Source: Myxococcaceae bacterium (GTDB lineage: Bacteria > Myxococcota > Myxococcia > Myxococcales > Myxococcaceae). Taken from it: 62,800 nucleotides of DNA. A model generated the notes under the pieces. The model searched no databases, had not been told where the DNA came from, and saw only the letters and a list, made by a program, of their open reading frames with translations. The stretch spans positions 1 to 62,800 of the forward strand of contig JADGRA010000055.1 of NCBI GenBank assembly GCA_017881265.1. Reading direction: 5' to 3'. The position numbers and the translations under genes are program-made. Below are positions 24,058 to 32,123 of the stretch, piece after piece. Numbering within the stretch: the first letter of the stretch is position 1; every line of letters begins with the position of its first letter.

Positions 24058-26217
24058 TCAGCCCAGAAGACGCTGCAGCACCGCCTCCGGCATCTCCCGG
24101 GGTGGCACCTCTGCCACGTCCACGTCACAGCGCTGGGCGCCCTGGCGAAGCAAGTCCGACTCCACGCGCCCGAAGACGCTTTGTGCCTGGGCAGCGGTGC
24201 ACTCCGGCAGGACGGCAGCGAAGATGCCGCTGCCGAGGTGGGCCAGGACGTCCGGGGCGCGCAGCCGCTCGCGCATGCGGGCCGCGCAGACGCGCAGGGA
24301 CTCGGCGTCGTGCGCGCTGGTGCGCACCACGGCCAGGGCCAGCGGGCGTCCATAGCGCCGGGCGCGGGCCGCTTCTTGGGTGAGTCGGATGACGAGGCCG
24401 CGGCGGTCCAAAAGCCCGGTGGCCGCGTCGGTGGGGCCGGCCGCCCCGGTGGGCACCGGAAGCGAGGCGCCACTGGACTTAAGGGAGAGGGCGCGCTCGG
24501 TGCGTTCGAGGAGCTCCGAGGAGCGGAAGGGCTTGGCCAGGTAGTCCACCGCGCCGAGGTTGAGGGCCCGGACGCGGTCGGCGACGCCCACCTGGGCGGA
24601 GACGAGGATGACGGGGATGTCCGCCGTGTCCGAGGAGGCCTTCAGGGACAGCACCGCGTCCAGGCCGTCCATGTGGGGCAGGAAGACGTCCATCACCACC
24701 AGGTCCGGGTGCAGCGCGCGGGCCTTGGCCACGCCCTCCGCGCCGTCGCGGGCGAGCTCCACCCGGTAGCGCTTGCGGAGAATTCCCTCGAGCACCGCGG
24801 CGATGTCCGGCTCGTCCTCCACCACCAGCACCCGCGGTTGCTCGCCCGGCGTGGGCAGCACGCCCGACCGCTGCCGGGGCACGTCCTGGCTGGCCAGCGG
24901 CAGGGTGAAGACGAAGGCGCAGCCGCCCTCGGGTGGACGCTCGGCCCAGATTTCGCCGCCGTGCAATTCCACGAAGTCCTTACAGATGGCGAGGCCGAGC
25001 CCGGTGCCGCCGGGGCCGTGCCGGTAGCGGTCGAAGACAAGATGCAGCTGGTCCTCGCTGAGGCCCTTGCCGTCGTCCTGCACCACCACCTTCGCCACCG
25101 GCCCGTCGGGCCGGGCCAGCACGCGCGCCTCCACCTTCACCACGGCCGAGGCGTGGGAGAGGGCGTTGGAGATGAGGTTCTGCAGCACCTCGCGCAGCTT
25201 GAGCTCATCCCCCATCACCGGCAGGCGCTCCGGGGCCAGCACCGACAGCTCGAGCGAGCGTCCGCGGGCAAGAATGTCCATCTCCGCCACGCAGTCGCTC
25301 GCCACCTGGCGCACGTCCACCAGCTGGACGTCCAGCGCGACGCGGGAGTGCTCTCCCTTGCCCTTCTCCAGAAGGGACTCCACCAGTTTGAGGATTTTGC
25401 GAGCCTGGCGCACCACCGCACCGGCCGACTCGTGATGCTCAGCCGGAAGCTCCGCGTCCTCCAGCAGCCGCCCGTGGCCGATGACGACTTGCAAGGGAGA
25501 GCGCAAGTCGTGGCTGGCGATGGCAATCAATTCGTCCTTGAAGCGGGCGAGCTCGCGCAGCCGGCGGTTGGCCTCGGTCAGCTCCCGGTAGCGGTCGACG
25601 TACTTGAGCTCGAGGTCCTCCCGCTTCTTCTGCAGGGCGGCGTGCAGCCGGGCGTTGCGGACCGAGTTGGCGAGCGCGGCCGCCACCGCCCGGGCGAATT
25701 CCTGCTCCTCGCGCCCGAAGGCGCCGCTGCGCCGCGACAGGCGGAGGAAGAGCGCGCCCACCAGGTCGTCCTGGCTGATGAGGGGCTGGACGAGGATGCT
25801 CTTCACCCCGAGCGGCGCGATGAGGGGCCGCACCTCGGCCATCAGCGGGTCGACGAGCGCGTCCTCGACGTAGGTGGCCTCGCGGGTGCGCAGCGACTGG
25901 CGCAGCTCCGGGTAGCGGGCCAGGTCGATGGGGAGCGGCTGCAGGTCCGGCCGCTCGAAGGTGGCCATCACCGTGGCGCTCGCGTTCGACTCGCCGGTAC
26001 CGTCCACCAGCACCACCGAGCAGCGGTCCATGGGCAGCACCCGGCCCACCTTCTCCACCGCGATTTTCAGAATTTCGCCGAGCTCCAGCGAACTCGTCGC
26101 CGCCTGGGTAATCTCAAGCAGCATCGCCATGCGCTCGGCGAGCCGTTCTTTGGCCCCTTTGCGACCTTGCACCGGTCCCTCCACCGCAGGCCCGGTCGGC
26201 GAAATCTCCCCTTTCAT
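24058..26217 (-). CDS. GAF hybrid histidine kinase with receiver and degenerate GGDEF
   Basis: A 719-residue soluble signalling protein. Domains in order: GAF (about 30-190), coiled segment, HisKA with phospho-His 236 in 'IASHDLRSP', HATPase (about 335-440, N box 'LQNLISNALSHA', 'DDGKGL', 'GGTGLGLA'), receiver (about 462-578, D510 in 'VVMDVFLPHMDG', K562) and a C-terminal GGDEF-like domain (about 597-705). In the last domain the catalytic GGDEF motif is replaced by a sequence around 'HLGSGIF', so cyclase activity is unlikely. ATG 26217 has GCGAGG before it; the longer open frame is basic low-complexity. It is divergent from the OmpA-family gene. Confidence 0.88.
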   Translation of the reverse strand: MKGEISPTGPAVEGPVQGRKGAKERLAERMAMLLEITQAATSSLELGEILKIAVEKVGRVLPMDRCSVVLVDGTGESNASATVMATFERPDLQPLPIDLARYPELRQSLRTREATYVEDALVDPLMAEVRPLIAPLGVKSILVQPLISQDDLVGALFLRLSRRSGAFGREEQEFARAVAAALANSVRNARLHAALQKKREDLELKYVDRYRELTEANRRLRELARFKDELIAIASHDLRSPLQVVIGHGRLLEDAELPAEHHESAGAVVRQARKILKLVESLLEKGKGEHSRVALDVQLVDVRQVASDCVAEMDILARGRSLELSVLAPERLPVMGDELKLREVLQNLISNALSHASAVVKVEARVLARPDGPVAKVVVQDDGKGLSEDQLHLVFDRYRHGPGGTGLGLAICKDFVELHGGEIWAERPPEGGCAFVFTLPLASQDVPRQRSGVLPTPGEQPRVLVVEDEPDIAAVLEGILRKRYRVELARDGAEGVAKARALHPDLVVMDVFLPHMDGLDAVLSLKASSDTADIPVILVSAQVGVADRVRALNLGAVDYLAKPFRSSELLERTERALSLKSSGASLPVPTGAAGPTDAATGLLDRRGLVIRLTQEAARARRYGRPLALAVVRTSAHDAESLRVCAARMRERLRAPDVLAHLGSGIFAAVLPECTAAQAQSVFGRVESDLLRQGAQRCDVDVAEVPPREMPEAVLQRLLG

Positions 26218-26291
26218 CCTCGCTTCATCTTTCCGCAATTCCGGCCGCCGTACCAGCCAGGCCATTCGGGGCGGCCGTCTTGGCGGGTTCG

Positions 26292-26319
26292 TTGTGACCC
26301 CGAAGGGCAGGCATATACT
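26292..26319 (+). promoter_or_regulatory. sigma-70 promoter of the OmpA-family gene
   Basis: TTGTGA (26292-26297) and TATACT (26314-26319) lie 16 bases apart, a strong match. It lies in the 76-base gap between the divergent kinase and OmpA-family genes. It overlaps the only upstream GTG start candidate (26294), which conflicts with that start. Confidence 0.55.
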
Positions 26320-28327
26320 CCCGTATGCTCTGACGTTTCCGCGCGCGCACTGCCCTGCCCTTCTGGCCGGCCTCGGGCTTCTCCTGGGCGCGCCCGCCGC
26401 GGCGCAGACGCCCGCCGGCGACGTCCCACCCGTCTCCCCGGCCTCCACGCCCGCCCTTCCGGAGGCCGCCCCCGGCACGCCCGTGGTGCAGGTGTTGCCC
26501 GGAAGCCCGCCCCCCGGCCCCTCCACGCTGGGCAATGCGTTTGTAGACGCGGCCAACGCCCGGCTCTCCCAGGCCCTCTTCGGCGGGCTTGGCACCCTCA
26601 GCGTTTCGAGCGCGGACATTGGCCACAAGGGCCTGCTGCGCTTGGCGGCCTTCGGGCAGTACTACGACACCACCAACTGGCCGGCGGGAGGAGAACAGAC
26701 AAGCCGCACGGCGGGCCTCCTCGCGGTGGACTTCGTCCCGCTGGACTTTCTCGAGCTGTACGCGAGCGTCTCGACGGCAACGGCCACCAGCACCACCGAC
26801 ACCACGCGCCGCACTGCCTCCACCGACGGGGACTTCGGCCTCGGGGCCAAGCTGGCCTGGCGCCTCTCGCCGGCCTTCGCCCTCGCCGTGGACGTGCGCG
26901 TCATGCACCTTGCCGGCGTCGGCACGGCGCCGGCCGGCCACCGGCTGTCGCCCTACCTCCTCTTCGCTTGGACGCCGCCCTGGCCGCTGCGCGTCGGCCT
27001 GCAGCTTGGCGCCCAGTGGCAGTGGAACACCGTCGACGTTTCCTTTCCTACCGGCGGGGCGGAGTTCGCCCTGTCCAGCACGGCGTACAACCAGCTTGTG
27101 GCCGGCCTGTCGCTGGAATTTCCCCTCCCCGGCGTGACGCCCTTCTTCGAGTACACGACCGGCTACCCGCTGGACGTTCCCGGGGGCACCCTGGTCGGCC
27201 TCGGCGGACTGCGCTTGCCCATCCACGCGGCGCTGCCGCACCAGATGAGTGCCGGCCTCAAGTTCACCCTGGTGGAGAACCTCACCCTGCTTTTCGCCGG
27301 GCAATTCAGCCTGCAGTCCAACGTGGCCCTGGGCGTGCCGGCCATCCCACCGTGGAACTTCGTCTTCGCCGCCACCTACGCGGTGGACCTCTTCCCCACG
27401 CCCGCGACGCGCGTGGTGGTGCAGCACCTGGACGTCCCGAGGGCGGCACCCCCCACCACCTTTGCCGTGGCCGGACTGGTGGTGGACGCCGCGACGCAGG
27501 CCCCGCTGGGCGCGGTGGTGGTGACGGTGGATGGCGGGCAGGAAAGTCCGGTGGCCTCGGACACCGCCGGGCACTTCCTCACCCGCCCGCTGCCGGCAGG
27601 GCCGGTGCGGCTTCGGCTTCAGCGCGACGGCTACCAGGACGGCCTGGTGGAGGCGGTGGTGGAGTCGGAGCAATCCGCGCCGCTGCGGGCGGCCCTCACG
27701 CCAATGGTGCCGCGCGCGCGCTTCCTGCTCAGCACCACCGCCCGGCGGCACCCCATCGCGGCACACGTGCAGCTGACGGGCGCGGAGACGCAAGCCTTGG
27801 ACACCCAGGCCGACGCGGCCCCGACGCGTCTGTCCGTGCTGCCGGGCGTCTACCTGGCGGAGGTGACGGCAGAGGGCTACCTGGCGCAGCTGCGCGAGGT
27901 GGCGGTGAGCGCCGGGGCGGAGTTGCAGCTCGCCTTCGAATTGCAGCCCGCGCCCAGGCGCAAGCACGTGGTGCTGCGCGACGACCGGCTGGAATTGCTG
28001 GTGCAGGTGCACTTCGCCCCGGGCAGCGCCGTGCTAGGGGCCGACAGCGGCCCGCTTCTGGACGAGGTGGTGGACGCGGTGGTGCGCCTCTTCCTGAAGC
28101 GCGTCCGCGTCGAGGGTTACACCGACGCCACGGGGTCCCACGCCGCCAACCTGCGGCTGTCCCAGGCCCGCGCCGAGGCGGTGGTGGACTACCTGGTGCA
28201 GCACGGCATGCCCCGGGGCCGGCTGGAGGCGAAGGGCTACGCGGAGGCGCGGCCGCTGGCCCCCAACATCACCGCCCGCGGGCGGGAGCTCAACCGGCGG
28301 GTGGAGATAGTGGTGCTGGAGAAGTAG
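26294..28327 (+). CDS. OmpA-family outer-membrane protein with carboxypeptidase-like insert
   Basis: About 677 residues from GTG 26294, or 665 if initiation is at CTG 26330. A signal peptide ('ALLAGLGLLLGAPAAAQ') precedes a beta-rich domain (about 70-370) that looks like a porin-type barrel. Then come a carboxypeptidase-regulatory-like domain ('VVDAATQAPLGAVVVTVDGG') and PEGA-like segments. A C-terminal OmpA peptidoglycan-binding domain (last 120 residues) carries 'VEGYTDATGSHAANLRLSQARA' and 'NRRVEIVVLEK'. The protein would tie the outer membrane to peptidoglycan. The start is uncertain because GTG 26294 lies inside the promoter. The 3' end overlaps the convergent tlyA gene by 38 bases. Confidence 0.85.
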   Translation: MTPKGRHILPYALTFPRAHCPALLAGLGLLLGAPAAAQTPAGDVPPVSPASTPALPEAAPGTPVVQVLPGSPPPGPSTLGNAFVDAANARLSQALFGGLGTLSVSSADIGHKGLLRLAAFGQYYDTTNWPAGGEQTSRTAGLLAVDFVPLDFLELYASVSTATATSTTDTTRRTASTDGDFGLGAKLAWRLSPAFALAVDVRVMHLAGVGTAPAGHRLSPYLLFAWTPPWPLRVGLQLGAQWQWNTVDVSFPTGGAEFALSSTAYNQLVAGLSLEFPLPGVTPFFEYTTGYPLDVPGGTLVGLGGLRLPIHAALPHQMSAGLKFTLVENLTLLFAGQFSLQSNVALGVPAIPPWNFVFAATYAVDLFPTPATRVVVQHLDVPRAAPPTTFAVAGLVVDAATQAPLGAVVVTVDGGQESPVASDTAGHFLTRPLPAGPVRLRLQRDGYQDGLVEAVVESEQSAPLRAALTPMVPRARFLLSTTARRHPIAAHVQLTGAETQALDTQADAAPTRLSVLPGVYLAEVTAEGYLAQLREVAVSAGAELQLAFELQPAPRRKHVVLRDDRLELLVQVHFAPGSAVLGADSGPLLDEVVDAVVRLFLKRVRVEGYTDATGSHAANLRLSQARAEAVVDYLVQHGMPRGRLEAKGYAEARPLAPNITARGRELNRRVEIVVLEK

Positions 28328-29090
28328 GCCCCGCTGCCGCCGCAGTCCCGGGCCTTCGGGCGGCGAGAAGGGCCTCGCGGTTTCCCGCCGGCCCGAGGAT
28401 GGGCGAGTCCACCACCCCCAACAGCTGCAGCCCCAGGGCCTCGGCCGCCTTCTGCACGCGCTCCACGGCGGCCGCGCGCACCGCCTCGTCCCGCACCACC
28501 CCGCCCTTGCCCACCCGGCCCTTGCCCACTTCAAACTGCGGCTTCACCAGCGCCACCAGAAGCCCGCCCGGGCGCAGCAGCGGCAGCACCGCCGGCAGCA
28601 CCAGCGTGAGGGAGATGAAGCTGACGTCTGCCACCAGCACGTCCAACGCCTCCCCCAGCGCGTGGGCGTCCAGGTGGCGGGCATTCTTCCGCTCGTGCAC
28701 CACCACCCGCCCGTCCGCGCGCAGCCGCGCATGCAGCTGCCCGTAGCCGACGTCCACCGCATGGACGCGCGCCGCGCCCGCCTGCAGCAGGCAGTCGGTG
28801 AAGCCGCCGGTGCTGGCGCCAATGTCAGCGGCGACGGCCCCCGTCACGTCCAGCTGGAAGTGCTGCAGGGCATGGCGCAGCTTCAACCCGCCCCGCGAGA
28901 CGTACGGCAGCACCTCGCCCTTCAGACGCAAGGGGGCGTCCACGCTGACGCGCGTGCCGGGCTTGTCCACCCGGGCCTCGCCCACCACCACCTGCCCGGC
29001 GAGGACGAGGGCCTGGGCGCGGGCGCGCGTGGGCGCCAGCCCCGCCTGCACCAACAGCACGTCCAACCGTTCCTTCTTGACGCCACTCAT
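28290..29090 (-). CDS. tlyA: TlyA-family rRNA 2'-O-methyltransferase
   Basis: A 266-residue protein with an N-terminal S4 RNA-binding domain ('ERLDVLLVQAGLAPTRARA') and a FtsJ-like methyltransferase domain ('VSRGGLKLRHAL', 'ADIGASTGGFTDCLL', 'VDVGYGQL', 'LVADVSFISL', 'LVKPQFE'). TlyA methylates cytidine 2'-OH in 16S and/or 23S rRNA and affects capreomycin sensitivity in bacteria studied. The older hemolysin label is not supported by the fold. ATG overlaps the dxs stop by four bases (ATGA). The C-terminal 20 residues are low-complexity and overlap the convergent gene. Confidence 0.93.
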   Translation of the reverse strand: MSGVKKERLDVLLVQAGLAPTRARAQALVLAGQVVVGEARVDKPGTRVSVDAPLRLKGEVLPYVSRGGLKLRHALQHFQLDVTGAVAADIGASTGGFTDCLLQAGAARVHAVDVGYGQLHARLRADGRVVVHERKNARHLDAHALGEALDVLVADVSFISLTLVLPAVLPLLRPGGLLVALVKPQFEVGKGRVGKGGVVRDEAVRAAAVERVQKAAEALGLQLLGVVDSPILGPAGNREALLAARRPGTAAAAGPTSPAPLSPPAG

Positions 29091-30829
29091 GCGGACAGAA
29101 GCGCGCGCAGGGCGTCCGCGATGCCGGCGGCGTCCAGCCCAAGCGCCTGGCGCTGGGCCCGCGCGTCGCCATGGCGGACGAAGGCGTCCGGCAGGCCCAA
29201 CAGCCGGACGCGGGGGCGGCGGCCAGTGTGGGCGGCGCGTTCCAGCACCGCACTGCCGAGGCCACCGTGGGTGGTGCCCTCCTCCACCGTCAGCACCCGC
29301 CCCGTGTCACAGGCGGCGTCCAGGGCGGCCACGTCCAGGGGCGCCAGCAGCCGGGCGTCCAGCACCGCCACGTCCGGGACGCTGCGGGCGGCCTCCCACG
29401 CGGCCAGGGCCAACGGCCCCAGGGCCACCACGCAGGCCCGGGGGGCCTCTGGCCGCAGCAGCCAGCGCGCCGTCTGCACCGGCGCGACAGAAGGGGGAAA
29501 GTCCGCCGGCACATCGGGCAGCGTCCCGCGCGGAAAGCGCAGCGCGGCCGGGCCCGGCCCGGCCAGGGCGGTGGCCAGCAGCGCGTCCATGTCCTCCCCC
29601 ACCACGGGCGCGTACAGGCGCAAGCCCGGCAGCGGCCGCAGCAGGGCCATGTCGAAGGCTCCCTGGTGGGTGGCGCCGTCGGCGCCCACCAGTCCGGCCC
29701 GGTCCAGCGCCAGGGTGACGGGCAGGCCCGGCAGGACGACGTCGTGCACCACCTGGTCCATCGCCCGCTGCAGGAAGGTGCTGTACAGAAGGCACACCGG
29801 CCGGGCGCCGCGGGCGGCCAGCCCGGCGGAGAAGGCCACCGCGTGCTGCTCCGCAATGCCGACGTCATGGACGCGGGTTGGGAAGCGAGCCTTCAGCCCC
29901 ACCAGGGCCGAGCCCTCCAGCATGGCCGGCGTCACCGCCACCACCCGGGCGTCCGCCTCCATGGCGCGGCCCAGGGCGTCGGCGAAGGCCTCGCTGAAGG
30001 TGCGCTTGCCCCGGCGGCTTCGCACCAGCTTCCCGTCCCGCAATTCGTAGGGGCCCATGGCGTGGCCACGCGTCTGGGCGTCGGACTCGGCCGGGAGGAA
30101 GCCGCGCCCCTTCTCGGTGCGGACGTGCACCAGCGCTGGCCGGCGGGCGCGCCGCGCCTCGGCCAGGGCCGGCAGCAGCGCCTGGAAGCTGTGGCCGGAC
30201 ACCGGCCCCAGGTAGGTGAAGCCCAAGGCCTCGAAGAAGGCGCGCGCGGCACTGGAACGCAAAAGGCGTGCGACGGCACCGACGTTGCTGGAAATGGACA
30301 TGCCGTTGTCGTTGAGGACCACCACCAGCGGGTGGGGTGAGGCCCCGGCGTTGTTGAGACCCTCGAAGGTGAGGCCGCCGGTGAGGCCCCCGTCGCCCAC
30401 CACCGCCACCGCGCGGTGTAAGCCCTGGCCGGAGGCGGCCATCGCCTCGGCCATGCCGAGGGCCACGCTGACGGCCGTGCAGGCATGGCCCGCGCCGAAG
30501 GCGTCGTGCACGCTTTCGCGCGGGTCCAGGAAGGGCGCCACGCCCCCTTCTTGCCGCAGGGTGTGCATGGCCGCCCGCCGTCCCGTCAGCAGCTTGTGGG
30601 CGTAGGCCTGGTGGCCGACGTCGAAGACGAGGGCATCCTGGGGCGAGTGAAACACCCGGTGCAGCGCCACCACCAATTCCACCGCGCCCAGCGAGGCGCC
30701 CAGGTGGCCGCCGACACGGCCGCAGACAGCGACAATCTCCTCGCGCAGCGCCTCGGCCAGGACTGGGAGTTCCGCTTCTGGCAGCGCGCGCAGCGCCTCC
30801 GGGGAATCCACCCGGGCCGGCGGCGTCAA
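29087..30829 (-). CDS. dxs: 1-deoxy-D-xylulose-5-phosphate synthase
   Basis: About 580 residues, a little shorter than the usual 620-640. It makes deoxyxylulose 5-phosphate from pyruvate and glyceraldehyde 3-phosphate, the entry to the MEP isoprenoid pathway. 'GGHLGASLGAVELVVALHRV', 'DVGHQAYAHKLLTGR', the thiamine diphosphate motif 'GDGGLTGGLTFEGLNNAG' with a later 'NDNG', and 'GIAEQHAV' are present. TTG 30829 overlaps the ispA stop by four bases; GTG 30808 is an alternative start. It lies between ispA and tlyA, a common grouping that couples MEP entry to prenyl chain synthesis. Confidence 0.95.
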   Translation of the reverse strand: MTPPARVDSPEALRALPEAELPVLAEALREEIVAVCGRVGGHLGASLGAVELVVALHRVFHSPQDALVFDVGHQAYAHKLLTGRRAAMHTLRQEGGVAPFLDPRESVHDAFGAGHACTAVSVALGMAEAMAASGQGLHRAVAVVGDGGLTGGLTFEGLNNAGASPHPLVVVLNDNGMSISSNVGAVARLLRSSAARAFFEALGFTYLGPVSGHSFQALLPALAEARRARRPALVHVRTEKGRGFLPAESDAQTRGHAMGPYELRDGKLVRSRRGKRTFSEAFADALGRAMEADARVVAVTPAMLEGSALVGLKARFPTRVHDVGIAEQHAVAFSAGLAARGARPVCLLYSTFLQRAMDQVVHDVVLPGLPVTLALDRAGLVGADGATHQGAFDMALLRPLPGLRLYAPVVGEDMDALLATALAGPGPAALRFPRGTLPDVPADFPPSVAPVQTARWLLRPEAPRACVVALGPLALAAWEAARSVPDVAVLDARLLAPLDVAALDAACDTGRVLTVEEGTTHGGLGSAVLERAAHTGRRPRVRLLGLPDAFVRHGDARAQRQALGLDAAGIADALRALLSA

Positions 30830-31716
30830 GCCTGCCGCTCCACGCTGTAGTGGGCCAGCGCCGCCAGGGGCCCAGGCACGGGTTCCAGTTCCTGCACGGC
30901 CTGCACCGCCGTCTGCACCAGCGCCCGGGCCTTCTGCAGGGAGGCCTGCAGTCCCAGCACCGCCGGGTAGGTGTGGCGTCCGGCTTCGGCGTCCGCCCCG
31001 GCGGGCTTGCCGAGGGCCTCGGCCGAGGCGGTGACGTCCAGCACGTCGTCGGCAATCTGAAAGGCCAGCCCCACCGCCTCGCCGTAGGTGGAGGCAGCCC
31101 GCAGCTGCGCCGCGGTGCCACCGGCGGAGGCCACCCCCAGCGTGCACGCCGCGCGCAGCAGGGCGCCCGTCTTCAGCGCATGCAGGCGGCTGAGGTATGC
31201 CTCCTGCGCCGGCCTGTCCCCGGCAATGTCCAGCACCTGGCCGCCCACCATGCCAGCGGCGCCGGCCGCGCAGGCCAGCAGCTGGCAGAGGGCGCCGCGG
31301 ACGGGGTCCGGCCCGGTGGAGAGGAGGGTGAAGGCCTCCGTCAGCAGCGCGTCCCCGGCGAGGATGGCCAGCGCCTCGCCGTACACCACGTGGCTGGTGG
31401 GCTTGCCGCGGCGAACTTCATCATCGTCCATGGCCGGCAAGTCGTCGTGGACGAGGGAGTAGGTGTGCACGTATTCCACGGCGCACGCCGCATCCAGCGT
31501 GGCGGGTGGCACGGGCCCGTGCGCGACGGCCTCGGCGAAGGCCATGCAAAGCACCGGACGCAGCCGCTTGCCCCCGGCCAACAGCGAATAGGCCATGGCG
31601 TCGCGCAACACCGGCGGCGTCGTCTCCCCGAGGCGCTCGAGGCTTTTTCGCAGGAGGGCCTCCACCCGCGCGCCTTGCGTGCCGAGGTAAGCCTCGAGCG
31701 AGAAGGGTGCGTCCAT
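30826..31716 (-). CDS. ispA: polyprenyl (farnesyl/geranylgeranyl) diphosphate synthase
   Basis: A 296-residue trans-prenyltransferase. The first aspartate-rich motif is 'DDLPAMDDD' and the second 'DDVLD', with 'GGKRLRP' near the N-terminus and the 'GDALLTEAF' helix. It condenses IPP with allylic diphosphates to give C15 or C20 chains; chain length cannot be read safely here. It starts 8 bases after xseB and is coupled to dxs, the classic xseB-ispA-dxs order. It could supply carotenoid, quinone or lipid-carrier synthesis. Confidence 0.93.
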   Translation of the reverse strand: MDAPFSLEAYLGTQGARVEALLRKSLERLGETTPPVLRDAMAYSLLAGGKRLRPVLCMAFAEAVAHGPVPPATLDAACAVEYVHTYSLVHDDLPAMDDDEVRRGKPTSHVVYGEALAILAGDALLTEAFTLLSTGPDPVRGALCQLLACAAGAAGMVGGQVLDIAGDRPAQEAYLSRLHALKTGALLRAACTLGVASAGGTAAQLRAASTYGEAVGLAFQIADDVLDVTASAEALGKPAGADAEAGRHTYPAVLGLQASLQKARALVQTAVQAVQELEPVPGPLAALAHYSVERQA

Positions 31717-31724
31717 GCCCGGCG

Positions 31725-32015
31725 CTAGAAGGGGATGTCCTCGTCTTCCCCGGCCGCGGCGGCCAGGCGGCCCGGGGCCGCCTTCGTCTCCAGCGGCACG
31801 GTGCGTTCCTGTCCCTGGTGTTCCAGCAATTCCTGCACGCGCTTGTCCGCCTGGTTCAGCAACTCCTCGCCCCGCTGGACAAGGCGGATGCCCTTCTCAA
31901 ACTCGGCCAGCGTGTCCTCGAGGCTGAGCTGTCCCGTCTCCAGCTTCTTCACCACGTCCTCGAGACGCTCCACCACCTCACTGTACGGCTGCGCCTTCTC
32001 TGTGCTGGTCGCCAC
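31725..32015 (-). CDS. xseB: exodeoxyribonuclease VII small subunit
   Basis: A 96-residue subunit. The conserved helical core is 'YSEVVERLEDVVKKLE', 'LSLEDTLAEFEKGIRL' and a second helix ('GEELLNQADKRVQELL'). The last 30 residues are a lower-complexity acidic tail ending 'EDEDIPF'. GTG 32015 is chosen because GGAGG lies 9 bases upstream. An in-frame ATG 11 codons further up lacks this. The product assembles on XseA in exonuclease VII, which trims single-stranded DNA. The xseA gene lies 108 bases upstream. Confidence 0.93.
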   Translation of the reverse strand: MATSTEKAQPYSEVVERLEDVVKKLETGQLSLEDTLAEFEKGIRLVQRGEELLNQADKRVQELLEHQGQERTVPLETKAAPGRLAAAAGEDEDIPF

Positions 32016-32123
32016 GGCTTTCCACCTCCCCTGCCCAGGGCTGCCCATCCCTCCTACCGGACGGCGGCTGCCCCGCGCAAACTGCTGCCCAGTCCGCCCC
32101 GGGGGGGGGCACCAGAGCGGACC

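Noticed and set aside
23350-28746. A 1798-codon open frame on the plus strand
   Set aside because: It is antisense to the TPR and kinase genes and overlaps the OmpA-family gene in another frame; the translation is low-complexity arginine/proline, typical of GC-rich shadow frames.
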